Source of the DNA: Candidatus Anaerotignum merdipullorum
GTDB taxonomy: Bacteria; Bacillota; Clostridia; Lachnospirales; Anaerotignaceae
NCBI GenBank assembly: GCA_019115165.1
Contig: DXEB01000009.1
Location: 1-64,000 of the forward strand
Length of the DNA stretch: 64,000 nucleotides
Direction of reading: 5' to 3'
In this document: piece by piece, positions 44,084 to 54,100 of the stretch
Layout: each line of letters starts with the position of its first letter
Numbering within the stretch: position 1 is the stretch's first letter
The notes under the pieces: generated by a model
Databases searched by the model: none
The model's input: only the letters and a program-made list of their open reading frames with translations
Told to the model about the DNA's origin: nothing
Made by a program: the position numbers and the translations under genes

Positions 44084-44121
44084 GCAGTCGTTTCCAAATA
44101 AGAAAACGACTGCCTTTTATT
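44084..44121 (+). terminator. Terminator of the 59-aa membrane-protein gene
   Basis: GCAGTCGTTT pairs with AAACGACTGC around a 10-nt loop and is followed by CTTTTATTTT. The stretch between the stop codon and this stem (43994-44083) also has a CTCTTG-AAC-CAAGAG hairpin. Confidence 0.65.
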
Positions 44122-44276
44122 TTACATCCAGACAGATATTTTATGAAAATGACGGAACATTTCAATTTTCCTTAAAAAGGGAACTCTGCTGCCTGTCCTC
44201 GCAGGAAACCCACCAGTAAATGCCAAAAAGGCATGCCGGAATTCTCTCTGGCTGCCCTTTTGTACACGCTGTTTTT

Positions 44277-46199
44277 TTATCCGTTTTCTGTATTCTTTTT
44301 TCTGTCTGCCATGCACAGTTCTCTTCTGCGCTTGAAACACAACAAAAACAGAAACCCGACCAGAAAAATCCCGACGCACACCGCTGCCATCGGAAATATC
44401 TCTGACCATTGCATTCCCATACCGTTTGGATGTTTCCCTCCTTCTCCGCCCATCTGTTCCGGGATTCCGGGCGGCTGTCTGCCGCCGGGCACCATCTGCT
44501 GCTGTATGGTATCCTCTGATTCCTCTGCGGAAGGCTGCGCTGTTAGGGTCATCCCTTCCGGTGGCGCTTCCTCTCCGAATGCCATCGTTTGCTCCGTCAT
44601 TTCCTTTGTCTGTGCCTGTGGCGGCTGCATGCGTTCTGTCTCTGTTTCCGTCAGGCTTTCCCCTTCTTCTGTGTCCCGGGCGCCTTCTTCCGTTTCCCGG
44701 CTTCCTTCTTCCGCCGCCAGTCCGTTTTGCCCCGGCATCCATTCTCCGCGTCCCATGCCGCCGCCCATTGCCACGGCAAAACTTCCAGTATCAAAGGTCG
44801 GCTCTCCACCGCCCAACTGGCTTTGGATACTTTCCGCCATGGATACGGCAAAATATACCAAAGAATTCGGATCGGACGCATCTGCAGAAGACGCCGCCAA
44901 AAACTCCTCATAGGTATAAAACGCCGTTGTATCCTGCTCCACGTAAGGCGCAATCAACGCTGCCGTTTCCGCTACCAGTGGCGCCAGATAGGATTCCGTA
45001 AAATACGTCTGTGCAATCTCCAGCAGAATCTCTTCATACAACGTCAGCAGTTCTTCCTGCGCAAGCAGCGTGGTAACCAGCGGTTTTTCCTCGCTGTTGC
45101 CCATGCCGCCGGGCATCTGGGGCTGCTCTGCTTCCTGTGCCATCCTCTCCCATGGACGGTTCGCTTCTTCTGCTGTCTGCGTGGCTTCGCCGTCTCCTTC
45201 CGCCGCCGGCGGCGTCCGCTCCATACTGCCTCTGCCCATATCCATGACCGTCGGATCATATATATCCACACTGCCGCCGCCAAAGCCGCCGAACGAATAA
45301 TTATAGTCCCAGGGGATCACAGTAAATACACCATCCTGCTCATACAGATAATAGTTATGTGTTGTCATGCCCAGATAACTGTCGTAATTTGCCAAAGCCA
45401 CATTTGCCGCAATATAACGCAGGGCTTCTTCCTCATCCAGCACTTCCTCCAGCCCTTCGCCGCTTTCCAGCGCTCGCATCAGCGCCAGAATGGCCGATCC
45501 ATCCGATGTATTCTCATTGGTCTTTAAGATCAAACCGGTATACTGCGAAATATCTTCTCCGCGATAGACCAAATCCGAACCGATACCATCCGGTTTATAC
45601 AAATCTCCATCACTATTTCCGAAGGTTCGCTCCAAAAACACTTCATCAATTTGTTCTACCGCCAGATACAATCCCCATTCTTCCCCGTTGATGGTAATAT
45701 GGGCATAACTGGTTGCAGGCACCGGAAGCCCAATGGCTTCCATCAGGCGATAGGATATGTATTCCCGCATATAACTGGGATCCCCGTAATTATTATTTAG
45801 ATTCAGTTTCTTTAAGCCGTAATAGTTTCCGTTTTCATCATAGTAATCAAAATCCAGCTTAAAGCTGTATCGGTCTGAATCCGAACTTGCCACCGTCGTC
45901 AATGAATTATTGCCTTTGGTTCGGATTGCCGTGTGATACAGCGTTTCTCCATTGATCGTCACACTGGCGTCGTAATAGGTTTCTTCCAACGGATTTTCCA
46001 GCATATCCGCAAAATCCATCTCGTCGATTTCGATATGGATTTCCTGTACCACTCCTTCCGCAAAGAGCTTCTCCAGATAAGCGTATGCCGTACTTTCTTT
46101 TTCTTCCGCCTGCCCGACCCAGATAAACAGAATACCAAACAACACCAACAGCCCCAAACCAGACAAACAGAGCGACCGATATTCCCATCGTTTTTCCAT
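44277..46199 (-). CDS. CotH-family kinase-like protein, membrane-anchored
   Basis: A 640-residue protein. An N-terminal membrane helix (about 12-28) is followed by a CotH kinase domain (about 45-330) with AIRTKGNNSL, LNLNNNYGDPSYMREYISYRLMEA, WGLYLAVEQID, LYKPDG, and NYDSYLGMTTHNYYLY ... VIPWDYNYSFGG. Then comes a long Glu/Pro/Gly/Met-rich stretch (about 330-600) and a C-terminal helix (about 603-620) with a basic tail. Bacillus CotH phosphorylates spore coat proteins. This copy is instead flanked by two membrane helices, with the kinase outside. It is last in a VTC-DUF4956-CotH unit (15-bp gap). Confidence 0.9.
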   Translation of the reverse strand: MEKRWEYRSLCLSGLGLLVLFGILFIWVGQAEEKESTAYAYLEKLFAEGVVQEIHIEIDEMDFADMLENPLEETYYDASVTINGETLYHTAIRTKGNNSLTTVASSDSDRYSFKLDFDYYDENGNYYGLKKLNLNNNYGDPSYMREYISYRLMEAIGLPVPATSYAHITINGEEWGLYLAVEQIDEVFLERTFGNSDGDLYKPDGIGSDLVYRGEDISQYTGLILKTNENTSDGSAILALMRALESGEGLEEVLDEEEALRYIAANVALANYDSYLGMTTHNYYLYEQDGVFTVIPWDYNYSFGGFGGGSVDIYDPTVMDMGRGSMERTPPAAEGDGEATQTAEEANRPWERMAQEAEQPQMPGGMGNSEEKPLVTTLLAQEELLTLYEEILLEIAQTYFTESYLAPLVAETAALIAPYVEQDTTAFYTYEEFLAASSADASDPNSLVYFAVSMAESIQSQLGGGEPTFDTGSFAVAMGGGMGRGEWMPGQNGLAAEEGSRETEEGARDTEEGESLTETETERMQPPQAQTKEMTEQTMAFGEEAPPEGMTLTAQPSAEESEDTIQQQMVPGGRQPPGIPEQMGGEGGKHPNGMGMQWSEIFPMAAVCVGIFLVGFLFLLCFKRRRELCMADRKKNTENG

Positions 46200-46214
46200 T
46201 CGCTCCGCCTCCTT

Positions 46215-46892
46215 TTACGCCGCATAGTTACCGTCATAGCTTACCATTACTGCAGACTGCACACCATCCATCCGGCTGATTTCATTGACAAATGTGCTTT
46301 GCCCATTTTGTGGGCATACCTCAAAAATCAATTCCATCCCCTGTTCTCCGGTAATGGTCTTGGATTTGAGCGTCATCCGCTTGACTACTTTTTGCAGCAA
46401 TTCTGTTACCTTCTGTTCTGCCTCACTTTCCTCCATTCTGACAATCAACAGGTAAGGGCTGTCTAGCTGCTGGCGGTTTGCAAATACCAGCAGGAAAATT
46501 CCAACCACCGGGCATCCAATGATTGCCAACGGCAATAAAAATGCACCACAGAGAATGCCTTCTCCAATCGCCCAAAACAAAAACACCAAATCCATCGGAT
46601 CCTTGACCGCTGTGCGAAAACGCACAATAGACAGTGCACCAACCATCCCCAAAGACAACACCACGTTACTGGTTACCCCTTGAATCACCAGACAAGTGAC
46701 CAGTAAAATCGCCAGCAGAGATACATTGAAGCTGCGGCTATACAACACGCCGTTATATGTTTTCCGATATACCAAGTAAATAAAAATGCCAATCAAAAAT
46801 GCCGCTGCCAATGATAGCAGGGTATCCGTCAACGAAAAGCTGCTGAAACTGTCTAAAAATCCACTTTTGAAAATATCTTGAAACGTTGTCAT
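46215..46892 (-). CDS. DUF4956 membrane protein
   Basis: A 225-residue protein. Four helices span about 20-140, with the conserved SNVVLSLGMVGALSIVRFRTAVKDPMDLVFLFWAIGEG (about 75-112). A cytosolic domain of about 80 residues follows. DUF4956 function is unknown, but it recurs beside VTC-type polyphosphate polymerases in Bacillota (from memory, not checked). It lies 26 bp after the VTC gene and 15 bp before cotH. Confidence 0.88.
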   Translation of the reverse strand: MTTFQDIFKSGFLDSFSSFSLTDTLLSLAAAFLIGIFIYLVYRKTYNGVLYSRSFNVSLLAILLVTCLVIQGVTSNVVLSLGMVGALSIVRFRTAVKDPMDLVFLFWAIGEGILCGAFLLPLAIIGCPVVGIFLLVFANRQQLDSPYLLIVRMEESEAEQKVTELLQKVVKRMTLKSKTITGEQGMELIFEVCPQNGQSTFVNEISRMDGVQSAVMVSYDGNYAA

Positions 46893-46918
46893 TTCTTCTC
46901 TCTCCTATCCTTGTTGCC

Positions 46919-47596
46919 TTACCTCAAATAACATGCCGCAAATTTGGAAAACGCCTGCTCTTTCTGTTTCACCGTCAACAGCGTTCGATGGATGATGTCC
47001 GGTAAAAAATCATCGTACTTTACCTCCATCACCACACGATCCCGCGGCAGTGCCGGCACGATGGGCAGCTGTCGGCAAAAAAACAATTCCGGCTGATCAC
47101 ATCCGCAAATGTCCCGATCAAAGGTAATCCGTACATTTCCTGGCGCATAGGTAAACGCTTCTCTTGCATAATCCACAATCATCTGCGGACGATACACACC
47201 CATGGTCATCCTGAGATACAGCTCCCGAATCAATGCCCGCTCGTCTTCCACCATCCAAGATGTATCTCCCAAAATCATCCGCATGGTTTCCTCCTCTGTC
47301 AGCCGGCATTGATATTTATGTCCCGCCGAATACCGCTTGCTTTTCTTTTCCAACCGAATAAAGTCAAACTTCCCGTCATAGCATCGAATGCGGAATTTAT
47401 CCCGGATGCCGATACCATCCAGTTTTTCACGCAGCGCTTTGTGATAGAAATTATCAAAGTACAAAGACCGCACCCGATATCCATCCCGATCGCCATGGAT
47501 ATCCCTATGCATAAAGGTTGCCAGTCTTGCTGCCAGCATCCGGCTGTCCGCCATAGACAGGATATATTTGATTTCCGCCCTCCATTGTTCCTTCAT
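46919..47596 (-). CDS. VTC-domain polyphosphate polymerase
   Basis: A 225-residue protein consisting of the VTC catalytic tunnel alone, without an SPX domain. It shows WRAEIKYILSM (about 3-14), VRSLYFDNFYHKAL, RDKFRIRCYDGKFDFIRLEKKSKR and VVMEVKYDDFLP, the Lys/Arg/Glu residues expected to bind nucleotide, phosphate and metal. Such enzymes polymerise phosphate from ATP. The ATG at 47596 has GAGGTGAGAC upstream; an extension of 22 codons would lie in the promoter. It opens a three-gene unit. An alternative, a related triphosphate tunnel enzyme acting on other substrates, cannot be excluded. Confidence 0.88.
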   Translation of the reverse strand: MKEQWRAEIKYILSMADSRMLAARLATFMHRDIHGDRDGYRVRSLYFDNFYHKALREKLDGIGIRDKFRIRCYDGKFDFIRLEKKSKRYSAGHKYQCRLTEEETMRMILGDTSWMVEDERALIRELYLRMTMGVYRPQMIVDYAREAFTYAPGNVRITFDRDICGCDQPELFFCRQLPIVPALPRDRVVMEVKYDDFLPDIIHRTLLTVKQKEQAFSKFAACYLR

Positions 47597-47643
47597 TTGT
47601 CTCACCTCATTTCTTTTGGATTCTTCCTTTCTTTTGTAGTATA

Positions 47644-47965
47644 CAAAACAGAATGAAAACATTCATTAACGCAACCTAAAAACTCCATGATAAAATACGC
47701 AAAATCTCCTGTTTTTCGCATGAAACCGTATCCACACCGCTTAGCAAACTCCAAGGCTGGTATCTTATCGGTAGGATACACCCCTGTTTCTTCCTGTGTT
47801 TTCTGCAGAAACGATATCTCCTTCTCTATTTTCCCCGTTACTTATTTTTTTCTCTTTGAAATACCTGCGCCGCAATCTTTGGCATTTCTCCCCACGTTCA
47901 CCCAGCATTTTGTTTTCCCTTCATCAATTCCAATTTTGCAATCCCATCTTCCTCCATTTTCGCAT
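47644..47965. other. Gene-free spacer between VTC operon and EFR1
   Basis: No coding frame is supported. A TATACT on the minus strand (complement of 47638-47643) is the likely -10 of the VTC operon, about 45 bp before its start codon, without a recognisable -35. Confidence 0.35.
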
Positions 47966-48005
47966 AGAAAAGCGACTGTCTGAGAATTCATCCCAGACAG
48001 CCGCT
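47966..48005 (-). terminator. Terminator of the EFR1 gene
   Basis: AGCGACTGTCTG pairs with CAGACAGCCGCT (one mismatch) around an 11-nt loop, with TTTT on the minus strand. It lies about 170 bp after the stop. Confidence 0.6.
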
Positions 48006-48171
48006 CTGTATGTTGCAAAAATCCTTTTTTGGCTTTTTGCAACTTCGCTTTATTTCCATATCTCTTTGATAACCGTTTCTCCTTCCAATCCATTTCCAGC
48101 AGCAATATTGCTAAACCGTTTCCAGAAAAAGGAGCGTAATCTGTCACCGCTTCTGCGGTCAGCTCAAACCA

Positions 48172-48987
48172 TTATACAAAATATTCCGGCAACGCTCTGC
48201 CTTCGTATAGCTCTTCCAGTTCTTCTTTATGATAAATATATCCGGGATCGTCAAAATATTTTGCGCCCGTTGGACATTTTTTGATGCATGCACAGCATTT
48301 GATACAAATCCCTTTGCAGGAAAAATCTTCTTTATCAATAGAACCCATCGGACAAACCGCCGCACAGATACCGCAGCCACAGCAAGCATCACTGGTTTTG
48401 GGTTTTACCTTGCGAATGTCAATGGCATTTCCATAACGATCTCTGGGTGTAAAATAGGGACGAATGGGTTCCTCCCCCTTTACATAAGCAGGACCGTCAT
48501 ATTCCCAGCCACTTTGCAGCTTTTCTGCCACTTTCTGCGCAAAAGTATGCATCACAGCATAATCCTCTTCATCCGGTCTGCCTGCGGACAACTTTCTGGA
48601 GAAAGAATGTTCGCTGACAAACGCAGCGCCCGCTACCGTACGGAATCCATCGTCCTCCATTAAATTCCGCAGTTCGATCAGCGCATCGTCAAAATTTCGG
48701 TTCCCAAAGGAAACCATCGGAATGCCATATGCTCCGCCGCCGACCACCGTTTTCAAATACGGCAGCAGCACATTGGGCACACGTCCCGCAATGACCGGCG
48801 TTCCAAAACATACTAAGTCCGTTTCTGTAAATACCGCCGTTTGCTTGCGCACATCCGGCAATGTAAAATCATATATTTCCATCGGCACACCCAAATGTTC
48901 TGCCAAATCCGCTGCTACCGTTCTGACCGCTTTTTCCGTACCACCTGTTGGGCTAAAATACATCGCCCATACTTTCTTGATTTCCAT
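48172..48987 (-). CDS. EFR1-family flavodoxin-ferredoxin protein
   Basis: A 271-residue redox protein. A flavodoxin-like N-terminal domain has the FMN phosphate loop YFSPTGGTEKA (about 9-19) and FGTPVIAGRVPN. The C-terminus holds two 4Fe-4S motifs: CCGCGICAAVCP (about 198-209) and CIKCCACIKKCP (about 225-236). It would shuttle low-potential electrons in the cytosol. The ATG at 48987 has GGGGA at nine nt. It is a single-gene unit; its redox partners are not nearby. Confidence 0.92.
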   Translation of the reverse strand: MEIKKVWAMYFSPTGGTEKAVRTVAADLAEHLGVPMEIYDFTLPDVRKQTAVFTETDLVCFGTPVIAGRVPNVLLPYLKTVVGGGAYGIPMVSFGNRNFDDALIELRNLMEDDGFRTVAGAAFVSEHSFSRKLSAGRPDEEDYAVMHTFAQKVAEKLQSGWEYDGPAYVKGEEPIRPYFTPRDRYGNAIDIRKVKPKTSDACCGCGICAAVCPMGSIDKEDFSCKGICIKCCACIKKCPTGAKYFDDPGYIYHKEELEELYEGRALPEYFV

Positions 48988-49211
48988 CGCAAACAAATCC
49001 CCTTTCTTTTCTTTCTTGCATGTCTCCAATCTCTGTTGTTTTGGTACACATCCACCCGATTTGTCTTTCTTCTATGATACTCTATCCCTCACTGTTTTTC
49101 AAGCCACAGTCTGAAAACCGCATTGCCTTCCATAATACAGCACCGCTCTCCAGACTGCCGGAAGAAAACAAAGTACGCTATGCTTCGGCAAGCGTGACTC
49201 ATCTGCAAAAG

Positions 49212-49254
49212 AAAAAAGTCCGAGAAGCGCAAACTGCTCGCTTTGCAAGGACTT
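49212..49254 (-). terminator. Terminator of the 63-aa membrane-protein gene
   Basis: AAGTCC...AAGCG pairs with CGCTT...GGACTT as a two-tier stem, followed by TTTTTTCTTTT on the minus strand. It supports the small gene upstream. Confidence 0.6.
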
Positions 49255-49309
49255 CCTCCATGCCCCTTGTTTTCTTTGACCATAACCAGAAATGAGGCAG
49301 CCTATGATT

Positions 49310-49501
49310 TCATCCTTGATCTGTAGACTTTTCCGTTTCTTCCGATTTTTTCTGATGAGAATCCATCTGTGTCTGTCGGAACCATTTCAGCAGCTTCCAT
49401 ACCTGTACCAATACCAGAATCCCTAAAATCTTTATTGGAACATCCAAAAGCGTACTAAGTAGTTCCCATATCCATGCTGCGTAAAAATAAAATTCATACA
49501 T
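49310..49501 (-). CDS. Small single-pass membrane protein (63 aa), unknown
   Basis: The frame starts MYEFYFYAAWIWELL and ends in a charged, Lys/Glu/Ser-rich tail. One hydrophobic region spans about 8-38. GTGGGGGTCAAAG precedes the ATG and a strong terminator lies about 56 bp after the stop. I do not recognise a family. Coding potential is moderate; the isolated position with its own terminator argues for a real gene. Confidence 0.6.
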   Translation of the reverse strand: MYEFYFYAAWIWELLSTLLDVPIKILGILVLVQVWKLLKWFRQTQMDSHQKKSEETEKSTDQG

Positions 49502-49758
49502 CTTTGACCCCCACTTTCTATTTGCTCCTTGCCTCTCCCGTTGCTCTCACGTCAGCCCTGACTTCCTGGCAAACGATGGAACGCTGCCCCATTCCCGATG
49601 CAACATCTGCATGTTTCCGCTTTCCACCCCTATCTTTCCATATATCTCCTGATGTTTCTTTTTTGTTTCATCATAATTTACCATTCAATCTTTGTCAAGC
49701 ATGCAACCGCCTTCCCTCCATTGCTAACAAAAACGCGCTTCCAGAACAGCAAATCCTG

Positions 49759-49795
49759 CAAAAAAAGATATCGGTGCGTCATCTGCACCGATATC
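49759..49795 (-). terminator. Terminator of the foldase lipoprotein gene
   Basis: GATATCGGTGC-GTCATCT-GCACCGATATC with a T-run on the minus strand, about 255 bp after the stop. The interval 49796-50051 shows no gene. Between it and the small gene (49502-49758) I also see nothing. Confidence 0.65.
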
Positions 49796-50051
49796 CTCCC
49801 AGCTGAAAAAACAATAGCTCCTATCTATCTTCACATCATTTGCGTATGCAACCAGAACATATTTGTTCCACTGCAAGCAAAGTTTCCAAAGACCATTGCT
49901 TTGCCTTTCTTCTCGTTTTGATAAAGAATCTTGAAGTTGTCCTAATCAAAGCTCTCAATTACAGATACAGCATGCTATCTACCGCAGAAAGATCACATTT
50001 TTCCGCGTTCTGCTGTTGTCATCGAATGTTTTTCCGTTATTTTTTCATTCC

Positions 50052-51020
50052 TCATTGGAAACTTTCCAGATTTTCCCATGCCTCCGGAATTTTTTCCACC
50101 TCTTGGGCATTGATCATCGTCGACAGCCTATTCTCTACATAAGCAGACTGTACCGACTGACGATATGCTGTTTCCGCCATCGACTGTACTTCCACTTCAT
50201 CCGGTTCTGTGACGGAAAGTACCTTTAGAATAAAATAACTGTCTCCTACACGGATGGGGTCTGTGATCTGACCTTCCGTCAAATTTTCCGACAATCCAAA
50301 CATCGTATTCAAATACTGCTGGTAAAGTGTCATTTCTCCGCCGGTTTCGCTGTTTTGTGCCGTTTGATCCACATCATACTGTTCAAACAATGCCGTAAAA
50401 TCTTCTCCTGCTTTGGCTTTTTCCGCCACTTCCTGCGCTGTTTGCGCATCATTTACCATGATCGTATCAATGGTCCACTGCGTATAGTCATTGCGAAATT
50501 CCTTCGCATGTTCCAGATAATACCGTTCCATATCCGTTTGGTTTACTTCACACTCCGCAGCCAATGTATCATACACCACGGAATATAAGTAAGATTCTTC
50601 CATCAGTGTATACAAAGTTTCTTGATCTACGCCCATTTTCTCCAAGTCTTGTTCCGATACGCGCGTCAAAAATTCCTCTGCCGCCTCATGTGCCGCTGTC
50701 TTTTCTTCTTCCGTCAGCGTAATGCCATTTGCTGCCGCATAATTTTCCGCCGCTGCTACACTTTGGATCGTACTAAACGCCCGTTCCTGTACCAATTCTT
50801 CTCCGCTCATACCGTCAAAGTCCATATTCCACACATCATCGCCTGCCGCAGAAACAAAGCTCTCCGTCGTTGTATATAAATAAACCATATACTCCGATTT
50901 CATCACATCTTTCCCGTCAATTCTGGCAATGACTTCATCCGAAAACGTACTCCCGCAGCCTGCCAAAAACAAAAGCCCCGTGATCCACAGACAAAATGCC
51001 CCCCATACTTTCTTCTTCAT
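50052..51020 (-). CDS. PpiC/SurA-like foldase lipoprotein
   Basis: A 322-residue lipoprotein. The signal MKKKVWGAFCLWITGLLFLAGC has lipobox LAGC. A SurA_N-like helical region follows (about 30-170, rich in Glu/Ala). A parvulin-like domain then lies at about 175-285, with ITDPIRVGDSYFILKVLSV near its end. It would help fold secreted proteins at the outer membrane face, as PrsA does. The domain is shorter and more degenerate than in PrsA, so isomerase activity is uncertain. I chose the second start (ATG at 51020) because TTG two codons earlier adds nothing. A TATAAT (complement 51129-51134) is a likely -10. Confidence 0.85.
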   Translation of the reverse strand: MKKKVWGAFCLWITGLLFLAGCGSTFSDEVIARIDGKDVMKSEYMVYLYTTTESFVSAAGDDVWNMDFDGMSGEELVQERAFSTIQSVAAAENYAAANGITLTEEEKTAAHEAAEEFLTRVSEQDLEKMGVDQETLYTLMEESYLYSVVYDTLAAECEVNQTDMERYYLEHAKEFRNDYTQWTIDTIMVNDAQTAQEVAEKAKAGEDFTALFEQYDVDQTAQNSETGGEMTLYQQYLNTMFGLSENLTEGQITDPIRVGDSYFILKVLSVTEPDEVEVQSMAETAYRQSVQSAYVENRLSTMINAQEVEKIPEAWENLESFQ

Positions 51021-51154
51021 AACCAATCACACTCGCTTTTGATTTTCTTTTTCGCTCCTTTTCAAAATCCGATTGATTTCTCCCACGAAAGAACGGATGT
51101 ATGTTATCCGTTGTTTCGATATTGTTTTATTATACACATTTTTAACACAAAAAA

Positions 51155-54100
51155 CTATGCTTTCAGTCCTTGTAATAAATTTTTAATATAAAGCAGGCTT
51201 TTCTGCTCTTCTCCCTTCGGCAAACGGATGGTAATATACGGTGCAACCCCAGCCGTAAACAAATACCTGCCGCGGCTCTGTGCAATCAGTTGGGTCAGTT
51301 TTTCTGCATCCAACGGCGCATTTGCCAAAAATTCTACAACCACATTACTCCCTTTTTGACTGATTGCCGTGACTCCCATTTGATGCGCCTCTGCTTTGAC
51401 CAGCACCAATTCCAACAATGTCTGCACGCTTTTCGGCAGATCTCCATATCGGTCTTCTAGTTCCTCCTGCATATCGTAATATTCTTCCATCGTCTGCACT
51501 GCTGCAATCTTTTTATACAAATCCATGCGCTGTTCCTGATTTCGAATATAAAAGTCAGGTAAATATGCATTCACATTTAGATCTACACTGGTTTCAAAGG
51601 TCTCTTCTGCCGGTTTGCCCTTCAGCCGCTCCACTTCTTCTTCCAACAACCGACAGTACATATCATAGCCTACCGCTTCCATATGTCCATGCTGTTCCGC
51701 ACCCAGCAGATTTCCTGCACCACGGATTTCCAAATCTCGCATGGCAACCTTAAATCCAGAACCGAATTCGGTAAATTCCCGTATGGTCTGCAACCGCTTT
51801 TCCGCTACTTCCTTCAACATCTTATCCCGCTGGTACATCAAATACGCATAAGCCGTGCGATTACTGCGCCCCACACGTCCACGCAGCTGATATAATTGCG
51901 ACAGCCCCATACGATCCGCATCCTGAATGATGATAGTATTGACATTGGAAATATCCATGCCCGTTTCGATGATCGTCGTACATACCAATACATCAATCTC
52001 ACCGCCAATAAACTCCTGCATGATGTTTTCCAATTCCCGTTCCGACATCTGTCCGTGGGCAAATGCAACATTGGCTTCCGGCGCTAATTGCTGCACGCGG
52101 AACGCCTCTTCTGCAATACTTTCCACTCGGTTATACAGATAAAACACCTGTCCACCTCTGCTCAATTCTCTGTGGATGGCTTCTCGTACAAATTCTGCAT
52201 TATTTTCCATCACATACGTTTGCACCGGGCGACGTTCCTGCGGCGGTTCCTCCAATATGCTCATATCGCGAATACCAGCCAAGCTCATATGCAGCGTCCG
52301 CGGAATGGGTGTTGCCGTCAAAGTCAGTACATCCACATTTTCCTTCAGCCGTTTCAGCTTTTCTTTATGCGCAACGCCAAAGCGCTGTTCTTCATCCACG
52401 ATCACCAACCCCAAGTCCCGAAACCGAACGTCTTTGGACAAAATACGATGAGTACCAATGACAATATCAGAGAACCCTTTTTCCAGATTTCGGATGCTTT
52501 CTCTTTGCTGTTTTGCCGTACGGAAACGGGAAAGCAGCTCGATCTGAACCGGATATCCTGCCATCCGCTGCAAAAACGTCTGATAATGCTGCTGCGCCAA
52601 AATGGTAGTAGGTACCAGATACGCCACTTGTTTGCCATCCTGCACTGCCTTAAAAGCTGCACGGATAGCAACTTCCGTTTTTCCATATCCCACATCTCCG
52701 CAAATCAGACGATCCATGACCTTTTCGCTTTCCATATCTTTTTTGACATCTTCAATGGCATTTAACTGGTCATCGGTTTCCTCAAAGGCAAATGCTTCTT
52801 CGAACTCTTTCTGCCAAAGAGAATCCGCATGAAAAGCAAACCCCTTTGCTGCCGCTCGTTTTGCGTACAGCGCCACCAAATCCTCCGCTAATATTTTCAC
52901 AGCCGCTCTTGCCTTCGTCTTTGCTTTCAGCCAATCCTGTCCGCCCAGCTTATTCAATTTTGGCACCATCCCGCCAGAACCGATATATTTCTGAATCATA
53001 TCCATTTGGTTGACCGGTACAAACAAATTTCCGCCGTCCCGATAGGAGATTTTCATATAATCCTTCTGCACACCTTCCACAGAAATCTTTTCCAGTCCAC
53101 GGAATACACCAATCCCATGATTGTCATGTACCACATAATCTCCAATGCGCAAGTCTGTAAAACGTTCGATTGCCGCACCTGTTTTTTTTCGTTTCCGCTT
53201 TTTCTTCTCTCCGCTTTTTCCGAAAATTTCATGATCGGAAAACACAGCCAAACGAATATATTCATATTGGAACCCTTTGGATAAAGCGCCTTTTGTCACC
53301 CAAATCGCGCCCTTTGGGATTTCTTTTTCCAATGTTTCCAGATACGCCGCTGGTAAATCCATATCCGTCAATTCCGCGGCAAATCTTTTGGCTCTGCTTC
53401 CGGTACCTGCTAAGATCACTGTACGATATCCCTGTCGCTTCAAATCCCGCAGTTCTTCACAAAATAAATCTGTGCGTTTGGAAAACGACGGGATAGAACG
53501 CACAGCAAAATCCACTTGTGCCTTAGGTTGAAACAATGGTGTTTTTCTGGTAAGCCCCGCCATTAGCACCTGAGCAAATCCCTCCGCCTGCCGCAAGATA
53601 TCCGTATAATCAAACAGCAGCCTACTTTGGGCAGGCAGCAGAAAGCCTTGGGCAATCCTGTTTTTCATACTTTCCTCGTATTCTGTGCGCAGTGTTTGCA
53701 TGTGCTCTGCTAATCGCTGCGGCTCATCAAAACAAAGCACGGTATCCTGTGGAAGATACGCCAGCAGACTAACCGTATCTTCATAAAAATAGGGCAAAAA
53801 CGTCCCTACCGAAGCAAAGCTATGCTCTGTCCGCAACCGCTGAATGTTTTCTCCAATCTGTTCCTTCAACCGCTGCACACCATCCGGTACGCCGCTGACT
53901 TCCATCGCGCGCAGCGCATCCTGATACTCTGCTTCTATTCGATCCGCTGCCTGTTTTGCACATGCCGCATCATATACCAGCTCCCGCATCGGAAAAATCG
54001 TCACCATCTCCATCTTTTCCACGGAACGCTGTGTCTGTGCATCCATAGAGCGAATGCTGTCTATCTCATCATCCCAAAATTCAATCCGAACGGCGTCTTC

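Noticed and set aside
43866..44165. Minus-strand frame across the small plus-strand gene and its terminator
   Set aside because: It crosses a terminator and has no ribosome site; the plus-strand reading has all expression signals.
44122..44742. Arg/Gly-rich minus-strand frame overlapping the 3' part of the CotH gene
   Set aside because: It is the shifted-frame reading of the repetitive arm of the CotH protein; no ribosome site.
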